Part shown: one piece after another, positions 43,425 through 53,324 of the stretch
How positions within the stretch are numbered: the stretch's first letter is position 1
How the letters are laid out: every line of letters starts with the position of its first letter
Source: Comamonadaceae bacterium
GTDB lineage: Bacteria; Pseudomonadota; Gammaproteobacteria; Burkholderiales; Burkholderiaceae_C
Length of the DNA stretch: 64,000 bases
Direction: 5' to 3'
NCBI GenBank assembly: GCA_947372745.1
Contig: CANBUY010000005.1
Span: 1 to 64,000, forward strand
Notes under the pieces: model-generated
What the model saw: the letters and a program-made list of their open reading frames with translations, nothing else
Database searches by the model: none
Told to the model about the DNA's origin: nothing
Translations under genes and position numbers: made by a program

Positions 43425-44498
43425 TTAATTGGTTATTGCTTGGTAGGCTTGCAACTGGGCCAAGGTAATTTGGCGCATGTTGGCACCCGCTTCGCGCTGC
43501 TTAGACCAGTCAATGATGAGTGCCAAGGCGTCTTTGAGACGCAAGGCGGGGTGCCAGTCGAGGCGGCTGCGGGCCTTGGAGATGTCAAGCTTGAGGTAGT
43601 GGGCTTCGTGCGGGTGTTCACCGTTGTCGACTTGCCACTGCGCGTCAGCACCCCACAGTGCCGCCATTTGCTCGACGATCCAGCCGACCGGTTTGGCGTC
43701 TTCGTCGTTGGGGCCAAAGTTCCAGCCTTCACCGAAGCTGGGACCGTGTTCAAACAGTTGCTCGGCCAGCGTGAGGTAGCCGCGCAAGGGCTCCATCACA
43801 TGTTGCCAGGGGCGAATGGCGTGCGGGTTGCGAATATCCACCTTGCGGCCTTGCTCGAAGGCGGCCAGGATGTCGGGAATCAGCCGGTCTTGCGCCCAGT
43901 CGCCGCCGCCAATGACGTTGCCGGCGCGCACGGTGGCGGTAGCCACGCCGTGTTGGGCATAGTTGTTGGCATTGAAGAACGAAGAACGGTAAGCCGCACT
44001 GACCAGTTCAGCGCAGCCTTTGCTGTTGCTGTAGGGGTCAAAGCCACCCATGGGTTCGTTTTCCCGGTAGCCCCAAACCCACTCTTTGTTTTCGTAGCAT
44101 TTGTCGGTGGTGATATTGACCACGGCTTTGACGCCGGGGGTGTTGCGCACCGCCTCCAGTAAATGCACGGTGCCCATAACGTTGGTGGAATAGGTCTCGA
44201 CCGGGTTTTGGTACGAGTAGCGCACCAGCGGTTGCGCCGCCATGTGGATGACGATTTCGGGCTGATGTTCGGCAAAGACGGCTTGCAACTTAGGCAGATC
44301 ACGAATGTCGCCAAGCACATGGGTCATGCCCTGCGCCACATCGGCCATCTCGAACAGGCTGGGGTCGGTGGGCGGTGCCAGGGCGTAGCCCGTGACTTGC
44401 GCGCCCAGCGACTGCAGCCAGAGCGATAGCCAACTGCCTTTGAAGCCAGTATGCCCGGTCAGCAGAACGCGTTTGCCAGACCAAAAGGCGGGATTCAT
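43425..44498 (-). CDS. rfbG: CDP-glucose 4,6-dehydratase
   Basis: 357 aa extended [27 protein letters not shown] at 5-28, the family-specific HTGFKGSWL nucleotide site; [15 protein letters not shown] (Thr-Asp-Lys) and [11 protein letters not shown] (Tyr-x3-Lys). Converts CDP-glucose to CDP-4-keto-6-deoxyglucose. ATG 44498 overlaps the rfbF TGA (ATGA), which settles the start. Confidence 0.95.
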   Translation of the reverse strand: MNPAFWSGKRVLLTGHTGFKGSWLSLWLQSLGAQVTGYALAPPTDPSLFEMADVAQGMTHVLGDIRDLPKLQAVFAEHQPEIVIHMAAQPLVRYSYQNPVETYSTNVMGTVHLLEAVRNTPGVKAVVNITTDKCYENKEWVWGYRENEPMGGFDPYSNSKGCAELVSAAYRSSFFNANNYAQHGVATATVRAGNVIGGGDWAQDRLIPDILAAFEQGRKVDIRNPHAIRPWQHVMEPLRGYLTLAEQLFEHGPSFGEGWNFGPNDEDAKPVGWIVEQMAALWGADAQWQVDNGEHPHEAHYLKLDISKARSRLDWHPALRLKDALALIIDWSKQREAGANMRQITLAQLQAYQAITN

Positions 44499-45268
44499 GG
44501 CCAAACCTTCCACGGCGCCTTGCCCGATTGCCACAGTTCTTCAAGGTGAATTTTGTCGCGTAGCGTGTCCATGGGCTGCCAAAAGCCGTGGTGTTGGTAG
44601 GCGGCCAGGTTGCCTTCTTGTGCCAGGCGTTCCAGGGGCTCGCGCTCCCAGGTAGTGGTGTCGTCGGTGATGTAGTCAATCACGTCAGGTGACAACACAA
44701 AAAAGCCGCCGTTGATCATGGCGCCGTCACCTTTGGGCTTTTCCATGAAGCTGTTGACCTTGCTGCCTTTTAGGTCCAGTGCGCCAAAGCGTCCAGGGGG
44801 AATGGTGCCTGTCAGGGTTGCCTTGACGTTTTGCGCTTTGTGAAAGGCAATGAGTTCGGTGATGTTGACGTCACCCACACCATCGCCGTAGGTAAAGCAA
44901 AAAGCTTCTTCGTCTTTGACGTAGCCAGCCACTCGCTTTAAGCGGCCACCGGTCATGGTGTCTTCGCCGGTGTCTACCAGCGTAACTTTCCAGGGTTCGG
45001 CATTGCGTTGGTGTACTTCCATGCTGTTCTTGCTCATGTCAAAAGTAACATCGGACATGTGTAGGAAGTAGTTGGCAAAGTACTCTTTAATGACATAGCC
45101 CTTGTAGCCACAGCAGATGACAAAGTCGTTGATGCCGTGGTGGGAATAAGTCTTGAGGATGTGCCACAAGATTGGCTTGCCGCCGATCTCGATCATTGGT
45201 TTGGGGCGTGTCGAGGTTTCTTCGGAGATGCGGGTGCCTAGACCACCCGCCAAGATGACAGCTTTCAT
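44495..45268 (-). CDS. rfbF: Glucose-1-phosphate cytidylyltransferase
   Basis: 257 aa nucleotidyltransferase, first step of CDP-dideoxyhexose synthesis. N-terminus [31 protein letters not shown] with the G-x-G-T-R signature and catalytic Lys; [13 protein letters not shown] and [11 protein letters not shown] with metal-binding Asp are the family marks of RfbF. Starts 2 bp after the gmd stop. Confidence 0.96.
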   Translation of the reverse strand: MKAVILAGGLGTRISEETSTRPKPMIEIGGKPILWHILKTYSHHGINDFVICCGYKGYVIKEYFANYFLHMSDVTFDMSKNSMEVHQRNAEPWKVTLVDTGEDTMTGGRLKRVAGYVKDEEAFCFTYGDGVGDVNITELIAFHKAQNVKATLTGTIPPGRFGALDLKGSKVNSFMEKPKGDGAMINGGFFVLSPDVIDYITDDTTTWEREPLERLAQEGNLAAYQHHGFWQPMDTLRDKIHLEELWQSGKAPWKVWP

Positions 45269-45270
45269 TT

Positions 45271-46389
45271 TTACTCCACACTCACATTAACTTCATACCC
45301 ATGCTTTTTAAGCAAAGCGTGTTGTTTGGCCTGCGCCAAATCGTGCGCTACCATCTCGGCGCACATCTCCTGCGCGGTGATCTCGGGCACCCAGCCTAGT
45401 TTTTGTTTGGCTTTGGTGGGGTCACCGAGCAGGGTTTCGACTTCTGTGGGGCGGAAGTAGCGGGGGTCTATGCGGACGATGGGCTCAGGGGGGCATGGGT
45501 TCCCGCCTTCGCGGGAATGACAGTACGCGACTTCATCTACGCCTGTGCCTTCCCAGCGCAGTTGCATGCCCAGGGCGTTGGCTGTCCACTCTATGAATTG
45601 ACGCACGCTGTATTGCACGCCGGTGGCGATGACGAAGTCTTCCGCGCTGTCTTGTTGCAGCATCATCCATTGCATGCGCACGTAATCTTTGGCGTGGCCC
45701 CAGTCGCGCAGGGCATCGATGTTACCCATGTAAAGGCAATTCTCCAGGCCTTGGCTGATATTGGCCATGCCACGGGTGATTTTGCGGGTGACAAAGGTTT
45801 CGCCTCGGCGTGGGCTCTCGTGGTTGAACAGGATGCCGTTGCAGGCGTACATGCCGTAGGCTTCACGGTAGTTGACCGTGATCCAGTAGGCATACATCTT
45901 GGCCACAGCGTAGGGGCTACGAGGGTAGAAAGGGGTTGTTTCTTTCTGTGGTGTTTCTTGCACCAGACCGTAAAGCTCACTGGTAGAGGCTTGGTAGAAG
46001 CGGGTTTTCTTCTCCAGACCCAAAATACGAATGGCTTCCAAAATACGCAGTGTGCCCATGCCGTCGACATCGGCGGTGTATTCGGGGCTCTCGAAGCTAA
46101 CAGCAACGTGAGACTGCGCGCCTAGGTTGTAGATCTCATCAGGCTGAGTTTCCTGGATGATGCGCGTCAGGTTGCTGCTGTCACTCAGGTCACCGTAGTG
46201 CAATTTGAAGCAGGCATTATCCACATGCGGGTCTTGGTAGATGTGGTCCACGCGCTGGGTGTTAAAGGAGCTGGCCCGACGTTTGATGCCGTGCACGATG
46301 TAGCCTTTTTCAAGCAGAAATTCGGCAAGGTAAGAGCCGTCTTGACCGGTGATGCCGGTTATGAGGGCGATTTTTTGTTGTGTGGTCAT
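45271..46389 (-). CDS. gmd: GDP-mannose 4,6-dehydratase with an in-frame repeat insertion
   Basis: 372 aa extended SDR making GDP-4-keto-6-deoxymannose. Motifs: [19 protein letters not shown] (8-26), [14 protein letters not shown] (catalytic Ser/Thr-Glu), [15 protein letters not shown] (Tyr-x3-Lys), [21 protein letters not shown]. About residues 289-303 read [14 protein letters not shown], which is the translation of a dispersed palindromic repeat (45490-45525) inserted where Gmd normally has a short loop before [14 protein letters not shown]. The frame is intact and flanking motifs are conserved, so the enzyme may still work. Confidence 0.95.
   Translation of the reverse strand: MTTQQKIALITGITGQDGSYLAEFLLEKGYIVHGIKRRASSFNTQRVDHIYQDPHVDNACFKLHYGDLSDSSNLTRIIQETQPDEIYNLGAQSHVAVSFESPEYTADVDGMGTLRILEAIRILGLEKKTRFYQASTSELYGLVQETPQKETTPFYPRSPYAVAKMYAYWITVNYREAYGMYACNGILFNHESPRRGETFVTRKITRGMANISQGLENCLYMGNIDALRDWGHAKDYVRMQWMMLQQDSAEDFVIATGVQYSVRQFIEWTANALGMQLRWEGTGVDEVAYCHSREGGNPCPPEPIVRIDPRYFRPTEVETLLGDPTKAKQKLGWVPEITAQEMCAEMVAHDLAQAKQHALLKKHGYEVNVSVE
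45492..45525. repeat. dRS3-like palindromic repeat inside gmd
   Basis: TTCCCGC (45500-45506) and GCGGGAA (45511-45517) around CTTC form the core of a GGTTCCCGCCTTCGCGGGAA element followed by TGACAG. It belongs to the widespread class that yields SREGGNP when translated. Here it lies in frame in gmd. Confidence 0.85.
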
Positions 46390-46410
46390 GATGTTTTGGG
46401 TGGTGACGAT

Positions 46411-46440
46411 ATGGATTGCCGCGCTACGCTCGAAATGACG
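46411..46440. repeat. REP-like repeat copy at the end of fcl
   Basis: ATGGATTGCCGCGCTACGCTC plus AAATGACG matches the right arm of the xdhA-xdhB repeat with 2-3 changes. It supplies the last codons and the TAG stop of fcl and covers the fcl-gmd junction. Confidence 0.85.
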
Positions 46441-47401
46441 AATTTAGGAAATCTTGGTAGGCCTGCACCAGGCCCTGCTCAAGGCCCACTTGAGCTTGCC
46501 AGCCCAACGCATTTAGGCGGCCGCTATCCATCAGCTTGCGGGGTGCACCATCGGGTTTGTTTGTGTCAAAGTCGATGTCACCCTGGTAGCCAACGGTGTT
46601 GCCTACGGCCAGGGCCAGTTCTTTGATGCTGACATCATCACCAAAGCCTACGTTGATGTGGCTTTGCATCGGTTGGGTATGGGCATCGAGCGTGACTTTG
46701 GGCAGGTTCATGACAAAGACGCAGGCAGCAGCCATATCGTCCACATACAAAAATTCGCGCTTGGGGGTGCCGCTACCCCAAATGGTGACGCTAGGTGAGT
46801 TGCTCAACTTAGCTTCATGAAAACGGCGGATGAGTGCGGGTATGACGTGGCTATTTTCCGGGTGGTAGTTGTCGCCTGGGCCATACAGATTGGTGGGCAT
46901 GACGCTGCGGTAATCAACCCCATGACTGGCGCCGTACTGTCGGTTGTAACTCTCACAGAGCTTGATACCTGCTATTTTGGCAATGGCGTAGGGCTCGTTG
47001 GTGGGCTCCAAGGGGCCGGTCAGTAAGGAGGATTCAGCCATTGGCTGCGGCGCCATTCTTGGGTAGATACAGCTAGAGCCCAAAAACAAAAGCTTTTGCA
47101 CACCGTTGCGGAAAGCCGCCTCAATCACGTTGGCCTGCACCATCAGGTTTTGGTAGATGAACTCGGCGGGGAAGGTATTGTTTGCATGAATACCACCTAC
47201 TTTGGCAGCGGCTAGGTAGACCTGGCTGGGTTTTTCAGCCTCAAAAAATGCTTGTACAGCGGCTTGGTTGGTGAGGTCCAACTCGGCGTGGGTACTGGTA
47301 ACTATTTGGGTCTGACCCTGCGCTGCCAGCGTGCGGACTATGGCGCTGCCCACCATGCCGCGATGGCCGGCTACGTAGATTTTTTGGGGTTCTGCGGTCA
47401 T
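46424..47401 (-). CDS. fcl: GDP-L-fucose synthase
   Basis: 325 aa SDR epimerase/reductase (WcaG/Fcl) producing GDP-L-fucose from the Gmd product. [18 protein letters not shown] (8-25), [15 protein letters not shown] (catalytic Ser/Cys region), [16 protein letters not shown] (Tyr-x3-Lys) and [21 protein letters not shown] are typical. The final residues (NSSFRA and stop) are encoded by a REP-like repeat. ATG overlaps the manC stop (ATGA). Confidence 0.95.
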   Translation of the reverse strand: MTAEPQKIYVAGHRGMVGSAIVRTLAAQGQTQIVTSTHAELDLTNQAAVQAFFEAEKPSQVYLAAAKVGGIHANNTFPAEFIYQNLMVQANVIEAAFRNGVQKLLFLGSSCIYPRMAPQPMAESSLLTGPLEPTNEPYAIAKIAGIKLCESYNRQYGASHGVDYRSVMPTNLYGPGDNYHPENSHVIPALIRRFHEAKLSNSPSVTIWGSGTPKREFLYVDDMAAACVFVMNLPKVTLDAHTQPMQSHINVGFGDDVSIKELALAVGNTVGYQGDIDFDTNKPDGAPRKLMDSGRLNALGWQAQVGLEQGLVQAYQDFLNSSFRA

Positions 47402-48855
47402 AAGATGGAATGCTTCGCTTCGCTCGCAATGACGGTATTTGACACACTCCCGCTAACGGGCGCCCGCCCATAAGTGTCCTCAAACCTCACAATGTCATCC
47501 TCGCCCAGATAACTGCCCGACTGCACTTCAATTAGTTCAAGATCGGTTTTACCCGGATTCTCCAACCTGTGCGTCACGCCTAAGGGGATGTAGGTGCTTT
47601 GGTTTTCTGTGAGCAGGATTTCTTCGTCACCCTTGGTGACCAGGGCGGTGCCTTTGACCACAATCCAGTGCTCGGCACGGTGGTAGTGCATTTGCAGGCT
47701 GAGCTTGGCGCCGGGGCGCACGGTGATGCGCTTGACTTGGTGGCGCTCGCCCACATCGACGCTGTCATATGCACCCCAAGGGCGGGCCACCTTGCGGTGC
47801 TGCACAGACTGCGAAATGCCATCGGCATCCAGGCGCGCCACCACGAGCTTGACTTGCTCCACATGACTGCTGGCCGCGACCAGCAAGGCGTCGGGCGTGT
47901 CGATGATGATGAGGTCTTGCGTGCCTAGCGTGACCACCGGGCGGTGCGGGGCGTGCACAAAGGTGTTGCTTGATTGCAAGGCAAAGCCTTGGCCGTGGAT
48001 ACGGTTGCCCTGGGCATCCGCCGGGGTTAAATCGGCCACTGCGTTCCAGCTGCCGACATCGCTCCAGGCGCTGGCAAAGGGGAGCACGGCCACATTGGCG
48101 TGGTGCTCCATCACGGCGTAGTCGATGCTCTCTGAGCGGCAGGCCACAAAAGCTTCTTCTTGGGGCCGCACAAAGTTGCCGTCTTTGGCAGCCGCGTCCA
48201 TGGCCTGCTGGCAGGCTTGCAGGATATCGGGTGCGTGCTGGCCCAAAGCGCTGAGCAGGGTTTGGGCGGAGCATAAAAAGATGCCGGCATTCCACAGCGC
48301 GCTGCCTGTGAGCAGCAAGGCTTCGGCCTTGTCTTGCGCGGGCTTCTCAGAAAAGCCGTCTACCGCAAAGGCGCCGTCTGGCCGCAGGCCGCCCTGGCGG
48401 ATGTAGCCGTAGGCGGTGCTGGGGAAAGTGGGTGAGATGCCAAAGGTGACGATGGCACCACCTAGCGCTGCAGCCACCCCGCTTTGCACGACCTGGGCAA
48501 AGGCAAATTCATCAGGAATGTGGTGGTCTGAGGGGCAAAACAGCAAGAGGTCTGCAGGCTGGACGGTAAGCGCCGCAATGGCCATGGCGGCGGCGGTGTT
48601 GCGCGCCACCGGCTCCAACAAAACGGTGCCCTGGACCTTGGCCGCCTGCAGGGCCTCGGCCACCAAAAAGCGGTGCTCATCAGAAGCCACACAGATGACG
48701 TTTTGGCTGAGCAGCGAGACCCGCTCCAGCGTGAGTTGAAGCAAGCTTTTACCGCCGATGAGGGGCACAAACTGCTTGGGAAAACTCTTGCGGCTCAGTG
48801 GCCACAGGCGGGTACCAGAGCCGCCACAAAGGACGACGGGTGTGATGGTGGTCAT
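47398..48855 (-). CDS. manC: Mannose-1-phosphate guanylyltransferase / mannose-6-phosphate isomerase with repeat-derived tail
   Basis: 485 aa bifunctional protein supplying GDP-mannose. N-terminal guanylyltransferase: [24 protein letters not shown] (6-29); [15 protein letters not shown]-terminal cupin isomerase domain: [20 protein letters not shown] and [20 protein letters not shown]. The normal family end is around FEDTYGR; here it is followed by about 20 extra residues, the last of which ([11 protein letters not shown]) are the translation of a REP-like repeat. The tail still ends in an ATGA overlap with fcl. First enzyme gene of the operon. Confidence 0.95.
   Translation of the reverse strand: MTTITPVVLCGGSGTRLWPLSRKSFPKQFVPLIGGKSLLQLTLERVSLLSQNVICVASDEHRFLVAEALQAAKVQGTVLLEPVARNTAAAMAIAALTVQPADLLLFCPSDHHIPDEFAFAQVVQSGVAAALGGAIVTFGISPTFPSTAYGYIRQGGLRPDGAFAVDGFSEKPAQDKAEALLLTGSALWNAGIFLCSAQTLLSALGQHAPDILQACQQAMDAAAKDGNFVRPQEEAFVACRSESIDYAVMEHHANVAVLPFASAWSDVGSWNAVADLTPADAQGNRIHGQGFALQSSNTFVHAPHRPVVTLGTQDLIIIDTPDALLVAASSHVEQVKLVVARLDADGISQSVQHRKVARPWGAYDSVDVGERHQVKRITVRPGAKLSLQMHYHRAEHWIVVKGTALVTKGDEEILLTENQSTYIPLGVTHRLENPGKTDLELIEVQSGSYLGEDDIVRFEDTYGRAPVSGSVSNTVIASEAKHSIL
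47403..47434. repeat. REP-like repeat copy at the end of manC
   Basis: GATGGAATGCTTCGCTTCGC then TCGCAATGACGG. It is the same family as 11499-11528 and 46411-46440, and it forms the manC C-terminal codons. Confidence 0.85.
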
Positions 48856-49208
48856 GGTTTGGCGGTGCTTTCTACCGTGTTGACTTCTGCTGTCAATTGC
48901 TCAATTTCAACCTTGAGCGCTTCGTATTCGCTCATTTTGCGCTTTAAAAAACGGCTGGTGAGCGCCGCTTTTTCAGCGAAACCGGCTGGCGTGAGCAGGT
49001 AGGCGTAACCGAGTTTGTTTTTGCTGCTTTTAAAGCGCTGCGCGGTGAGCAGGCCCCGATCGAGCAAGGCATTCAGGCAAAAATTGGCTTTACCCAAACT
49101 GATACCCAACTGCTCCGCCAAGTCGCGCTGCGACATGCTGGGCATGGCTTCAAGCAAGCGCAAGGCCCTAAGGTGTGTCTCTGAATGGAGGTGATTGGAA
49201 TCGGACAT
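48852..49208 (-). CDS. MarR-family EPS/O-antigen-associated transcriptional regulator
   Basis: 118 aa winged-helix regulator of the small EPS-associated MarR family. The helix-turn-helix covers about residues 12-70 (RALRLLEAMPSMSQRDLAEQLG, ISLGKANFCLNALLDRGLL) followed by a C-terminal coiled-coil-like helix (KRKMSEYEALKVEIEQLTAEV). First gene of the minus-strand O-antigen operon, overlapping manC by 4 bp, so it probably regulates the locus, including itself. Confidence 0.88.
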   Translation of the reverse strand: MSDSNHLHSETHLRALRLLEAMPSMSQRDLAEQLGISLGKANFCLNALLDRGLLTAQRFKSSKNKLGYAYLLTPAGFAEKAALTSRFLKRKMSEYEALKVEIEQLTAEVNTVESTAKP

Positions 49209-49307
49209 GGGGCTTGTTCAATGATTGAACAGATTCTAGCATTGGGGATTTTTTTGATGGGTGCCAATACGCTGGGGAGGGATGCTTTGTGCGAATACGC
49301 AGAAAAT

Positions 49308-49380
49308 GGGTCAGAGCCCAATTTCGTTTGGCGCACCTTTCGCCGGTGAGTTTTTTGTCCTGAATTGGGATCTCACCCCC
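49308..49380. repeat. Imperfect-palindrome repeat, single copy
   Basis: Begins GGGTCAGAGCCCAATTTCG and ends TGAATTGGGATCTCACCCCC. It has the same end structure as the two elements at 56595-56670 and 56733-56807. A solitary partial end (ATTGGGGTCAGATTCCAATT, 49420-49439) follows. It occupies most of the gap between the O-antigen locus and the M16 peptidase gene. Confidence 0.85.
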
Positions 49381-49445
49381 ATTCAGCTCTGCTGCCTCCG
49401 ATGAGGATTTTTTAAATCAATTGGGGTCAGATTCCAATTAATTGA

Positions 49446-50807
49446 CTAATCCCCCGCCCCCAGCACCACGGTCACCATTTTTTGCGGCTGCAGTTTTCTC
49501 GCGAAGGCGGCTTTGATATCGGCGGCGCTCACCAAGTCGATCTGTTGGGTCCAGGTGTCGAGGTAGTTGAGGGGGAGTTGGTTCCAGGCGATGTTGGCGA
49601 TGTTGTCTAGTAGTTTGCGGTTGCTGTCGATGCGCAGGGCGAAGCCGCCGATGAGGTTGTCTTTGGCGGCTTTGAGTTCGGTATCAAGCGGGCCATGGGC
49701 GACAAACTCGGCCACGACGTCTTTCGAGACTTTCACGGCTTGGGCGGCCTGGTCAGGTCGAGTTTGCAGGCCCACGGTGAAGGCCCCGGCGTGCAGGCTG
49801 GGGGCAAAGTTGCTGTAAACGCTGTAGCTCAGGCCGCGCTTTTCTCGCACCTCATGGGTCAGGCGCGAGACAAAGCCACCGCCGCCCAAGATGTAGTTGC
49901 CCACCGTGAGCGCAAAAAAATCGGGGTCGTCGCGCTTGTAGCCGGGCTGGCCGATCAACACATGGGCCTGGGCTGAATCGAAAGCAATGCGCTGCTCAAC
50001 CGGTTTTTCCAGCGCGGCCACTTCCGCCACCACAGGCAAAGCGGGGCACGCCGCAGTTTGGGCTTTATTCGTCACGGCCAAGCGGGCAAACAACTGGGTC
50101 ACCAGCGCGTCGGCCTGCGCCCGATTAACGGCGCCCACCAGCGTCACTTTGGCGCGGCAGGGCTGAACCATCTCACGGTAAAAGGCCTGCATGTCGGCCA
50201 CGCTGATTCGGGCCAAAGTCGCTTCGGTCATCTCAAACCCATAGGGGTGCTGGCCGTAAACAGCGGTATTGAAAGCCCGCGCTACCAGCGTGGCGGGTCG
50301 GGTGTTGGCTTCCTTGAGGGCAGCGTTGAGGGTGCTGCGCTCACGCGCCCAGATCACAGCGGGGAAGTCGGGCTCGCCCAGTTGGCGGGCGGCCAGTTGG
50401 GTGGCTTTGGCGAGCAGGTCGGGGTAGGTCAAGGAGCGCAGGTAGTAGCTCATGCGGTCGTTGCCCGCGCTACCGCCAAAGGAGGCGCCCAAGTCGGCCC
50501 AGGCTTCGCCCAAGGCGTTTTCGTCCAGCGCGGCTTGATCACCGACCGCGCGAACGCCTTTGCCAGCCATGCTGGCGGTGACGCTGGCCAAACCGGCCTG
50601 AAGCACGGGGTCGCGGCGGCTGCCGGCGTCAAAGTCAATTTGCACATCGAGCATCGGGATGCCAGGGCTTTGGGCCAAATAGACCTGCACGCCCGAGGGC
50701 TGCGTCCAGTGCTCAATGGCCAAGCCTGCCCGACTTGAATTTACAAGAAAAAGGCCTGAAACCGCCATGCAGCGTGCTAGAGCAGCTATATTTTTAAGAG
50801 TAGTCAT
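49446..50807 (-). CDS. M16-family metallopeptidase-like protein lacking the zinc motif
   Basis: 453 aa M16-type protein with an N-terminal hydrophobic signal-like segment (about 8-30). At the position where active M16 enzymes have HxxEH it reads GLASVTASMAGKG, so it has no zinc site. The C-terminal half has the RxxxY-type region GGGFVSRLTHEVREKRGLSYSVYS. Such inactive partners pair with active M16 subunits, here the product of the gene 19 bp upstream. The pair probably forms a periplasmic peptidase complex. Confidence 0.9.
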   Translation of the reverse strand: MTTLKNIAALARCMAVSGLFLVNSSRAGLAIEHWTQPSGVQVYLAQSPGIPMLDVQIDFDAGSRRDPVLQAGLASVTASMAGKGVRAVGDQAALDENALGEAWADLGASFGGSAGNDRMSYYLRSLTYPDLLAKATQLAARQLGEPDFPAVIWARERSTLNAALKEANTRPATLVARAFNTAVYGQHPYGFEMTEATLARISVADMQAFYREMVQPCRAKVTLVGAVNRAQADALVTQLFARLAVTNKAQTAACPALPVVAEVAALEKPVEQRIAFDSAQAHVLIGQPGYKRDDPDFFALTVGNYILGGGGFVSRLTHEVREKRGLSYSVYSNFAPSLHAGAFTVGLQTRPDQAAQAVKVSKDVVAEFVAHGPLDTELKAAKDNLIGGFALRIDSNRKLLDNIANIAWNQLPLNYLDTWTQQIDLVSAADIKAAFARKLQPQKMVTVVLGAGD

Positions 50808-50826
50808 AAGGGGTGATGAGGCCGGT

Positions 50827-52251
50827 TTAGTGTCGTGCGCCCAGCAGCGGCTGACGCGGCTTGCGGGTTTTATCCAAGGGCTGCGGTTGCAGCACCGCCA
50901 CGGTCAGTTGGTCGTCTCCAAAATAGGTGGCGGCCACGGCCTGCACCTGCTGGGCGGTGACGCCTCGCAAGCGCAGCATGAGCTGCGAACCAGCGTCCAG
51001 CGGCAAGCCTTGCACCCAGTAGTTACCCAGTTCGCGGGCCTGATTAAAGACCGAGTCGAGCTTGTAGACCTCGCTGGCCACCCACTGGGTTTTGACGCGG
51101 TTCAACTCGGCCTCGGTCACGCCCTCTTTCGCAATGCGGGCCACTTGCTCGCGCAAGGCGGCCTCCACCTGGGGCACGGTTTTGCCCGCTACCGGCACAC
51201 CGTCCAGCATAAAGAGCTGCGGGCCGCGGCCCCACAAGCCGTTATAGGCGCCCACGCTGTCGGCCACGCGCTTGTCACCTTGGGTCAAGGTCCGGTCGAG
51301 TCGGGCGCCACTGTAGCCATCCAGCACCGCGGCCAAGACGGTGAGGGCCAAAGCGTCGTTGTCGCTGCTCGTGGCCTTGGCGGCGTCCAAGGTTTGCAAG
51401 CTGGGCACTTTGAAGGCCATTGAGACATAGGCCTGTTCGGCGGGGGCTTTGAAATCTACCCGGCGAACGCCTGTTTGCATGGGCTCCAGGCGCGGTTTGC
51501 GGGCCTCCACCGGGCGTGCGGGCACAGGGCCATAGTATTTTTCAGCCCAAAGCTTCACCTGGGCCACGTCCACATCACCGGCCACCACCACGGCGGCGTT
51601 GGCCGGCACGTACCAGCGCTGGTAAAAGGCACGGGCATCAATGGGCGTCATGGCATCCAAATCGCTCATCCAACCCACAATGGGGCGGCGGTAGGGTGCG
51701 GCGACAAAAGTGGTGGCAAACAGCGCCTCGCCCATGAGGGCGCGGGGGCTGTCTTCGGTGCGCAAGCGGCGCTCTTCCTTGACCACTTCGAGTTCTTTTT
51801 TGAACTCTTCGTCGCTCCACTGGTTGGTGGCAAAGCGGTCGGCTTCCAGTTTCATCACGTCTTCCAGCCGAGCGGCGGGTATTTGCTGGTAGTAGCCGGT
51901 GTAGTCTTTGCCAGTAAAGGCGTTTTCTCGCCCGCCCAAAGCCGCCACCTGGCGCGAAAACTCGCCCGGCTTCAGGGTTTTGGTGCCCTTGAACATCATG
52001 TGCTCCAGCACATGCGCCACGCCTGAGGTGCCGTCCACCTCGTCCATCGAGCCCACGCGCAGCCAGAGCATGTGCACGGCGGTGGGGGCGCGTCGGTCGG
52101 GTTTGACGATCACAGTGAGGCCGTTGGCGAGGGTGAATTGCTCTACTTTGGTGGGTGCTTGCGCTTGGGCTCGGGCCCCCAGACAAGCGCCTAAAAGCAG
52201 GACCCAAACGGCCAGTGGGCGGGGAAGAATTCGGGGCATGGTGGTTTTCAT
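50827..52251 (-). CDS. M16-family zinc metallopeptidase (active subunit)
   Basis: 474 aa with a Sec-type signal (about 12-31, ending ARAQAQA). The inverted zinc motif HVLEHMMFKGT (His80, Glu83, His84) is intact, and the downstream Glu lies in the EELEVVKEERR segment (about 155). It resembles the pqqL/YMXG-type processing peptidases. It is followed by an inactive M16 paralogue on the same strand. It is divergent from ftsY, with only 29 bp between start codons. Confidence 0.92.
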   Translation of the reverse strand: MKTTMPRILPRPLAVWVLLLGACLGARAQAQAPTKVEQFTLANGLTVIVKPDRRAPTAVHMLWLRVGSMDEVDGTSGVAHVLEHMMFKGTKTLKPGEFSRQVAALGGRENAFTGKDYTGYYQQIPAARLEDVMKLEADRFATNQWSDEEFKKELEVVKEERRLRTEDSPRALMGEALFATTFVAAPYRRPIVGWMSDLDAMTPIDARAFYQRWYVPANAAVVVAGDVDVAQVKLWAEKYYGPVPARPVEARKPRLEPMQTGVRRVDFKAPAEQAYVSMAFKVPSLQTLDAAKATSSDNDALALTVLAAVLDGYSGARLDRTLTQGDKRVADSVGAYNGLWGRGPQLFMLDGVPVAGKTVPQVEAALREQVARIAKEGVTEAELNRVKTQWVASEVYKLDSVFNQARELGNYWVQGLPLDAGSQLMLRLRGVTAQQVQAVAATYFGDDQLTVAVLQPQPLDKTRKPRQPLLGARH

Positions 52252-52280
52252 AGAATGGTGTGATTCTAAGAACCCACCAA

Positions 52281-53324
52281 ATGTTCAGTTTTTTCAAAAA
52301 AAAGCCCCTAATATCTCCCGCGCCGTCTGAAACACCAGTGGCAGACGCTGCACCGACGGCGGTTGCCAACGTGCCCACACCAGATGTTGCGGCACCTGCA
52401 GCCCTTGTCTTGGCGCCTGCGTCCGAGCGCAAAAGCTGGCTGGAAAAGCTCAAAATCGGTCTACGCAAGACCGGCAGCAGCATTGCCACGGTGTTCACCG
52501 GCACGCAAATTGACGACGCGCTGTATGAAGACCTCGAATCTGCGCTCTTGATGGCCGACACCGGCGTCAAGGCTACCGAGCATTTGCTGCTTGACCTGAA
52601 GCGCCGCGTCAAAGAAAGCAAGACCACCGAGCCCAGCGCCGTCAAAGCGCTGCTGATCGAATCGCTCACCGAGCTGCTGCGTCCGCTGGAGAAAAAGCTG
52701 GTCATCGGCCAGCACAAGCCCACCGTGATGATGGTCGCCGGCGTCAATGGCGCGGGTAAAACCACCACCATCGGCAAGCTCACCTGCCATCTCTCCAACC
52801 AAGGCACCAGTGTGTTGTTAGCAGCCGCTGACACCTTTCGCGCTGCGGCGCGAGAGCAGCTCAGCGCCTGGGCCGAACGGACCACCGTAGACATCATCAG
52901 CCAAGAAGGCGGCGACCCCGCTGCCGTGAGTTTTGACGCCGTGAAAGCGGGTCAAGCCCGGGGCCGCGACGTGGTGCTGGTCGACACCGCCGGGCGGCTG
53001 CCCACGCAGCTGCACCTGATGGCCGAGCTGCAAAAAATCAAACGCGTGGTGCAAAAAGCCGACGCCACCGCTCCGCACGAGGTGCTGCTGGTCATTGACG
53101 GCAACACCGGGCAAAACGCCCTCACCCAAGTCAAAGCCTTTGACGATGCGCTGGGCCTCACCGGCCTGATCGTCACCAAGCTGGACGGCACGGCCAAAGG
53201 CGGCGTGCTGGCGGCGATTGCCCGCGAGCGGCCTATTCCTGTGTATTTCATCGGCGTCGGTGAAAAACTGGAAGACCTCGAAACCTTTAACGCCCGCGAA
53301 TTTGCGCAGGCCTTGCTCTCATGA
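52281..53324 (+). CDS. ftsY: Signal recognition particle receptor FtsY
   Basis: 347 aa SRP GTPase. A short Ala/Pro-rich N-terminal A domain (to about residue 50) is followed by the N domain and the G domain with GVNGAGKTTTIGKL (154-167), DTFRAAAREQL, DTAGRLPTQ and TKLDGTAKGG. Docks ribosome-SRP complexes at the inner membrane. ATG 52281 gives MFSFFKKK, the usual amphipathic start; an upstream in-frame codon is not conserved. Stop overlaps the next gene (ATGA). Confidence 0.96.
   Translation: MFSFFKKKPLISPAPSETPVADAAPTAVANVPTPDVAAPAALVLAPASERKSWLEKLKIGLRKTGSSIATVFTGTQIDDALYEDLESALLMADTGVKATEHLLLDLKRRVKESKTTEPSAVKALLIESLTELLRPLEKKLVIGQHKPTVMMVAGVNGAGKTTTIGKLTCHLSNQGTSVLLAAADTFRAAAREQLSAWAERTTVDIISQEGGDPAAVSFDAVKAGQARGRDVVLVDTAGRLPTQLHLMAELQKIKRVVQKADATAPHEVLLVIDGNTGQNALTQVKAFDDALGLTGLIVTKLDGTAKGGVLAAIARERPIPVYFIGVGEKLEDLETFNAREFAQALLS

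Noticed and set aside
45271-46389. Calling gmd a pseudogene because of the inserted repeat
   Set aside because: The repeat is in frame and the catalytic and C-terminal motifs on both sides are preserved.
49209-49445. JUMPstart/ops element upstream of the O-antigen operon
   Set aside because: No GGCGGTAG-type ops core was found before the MarR-type gene; the gap holds a palindromic repeat instead.
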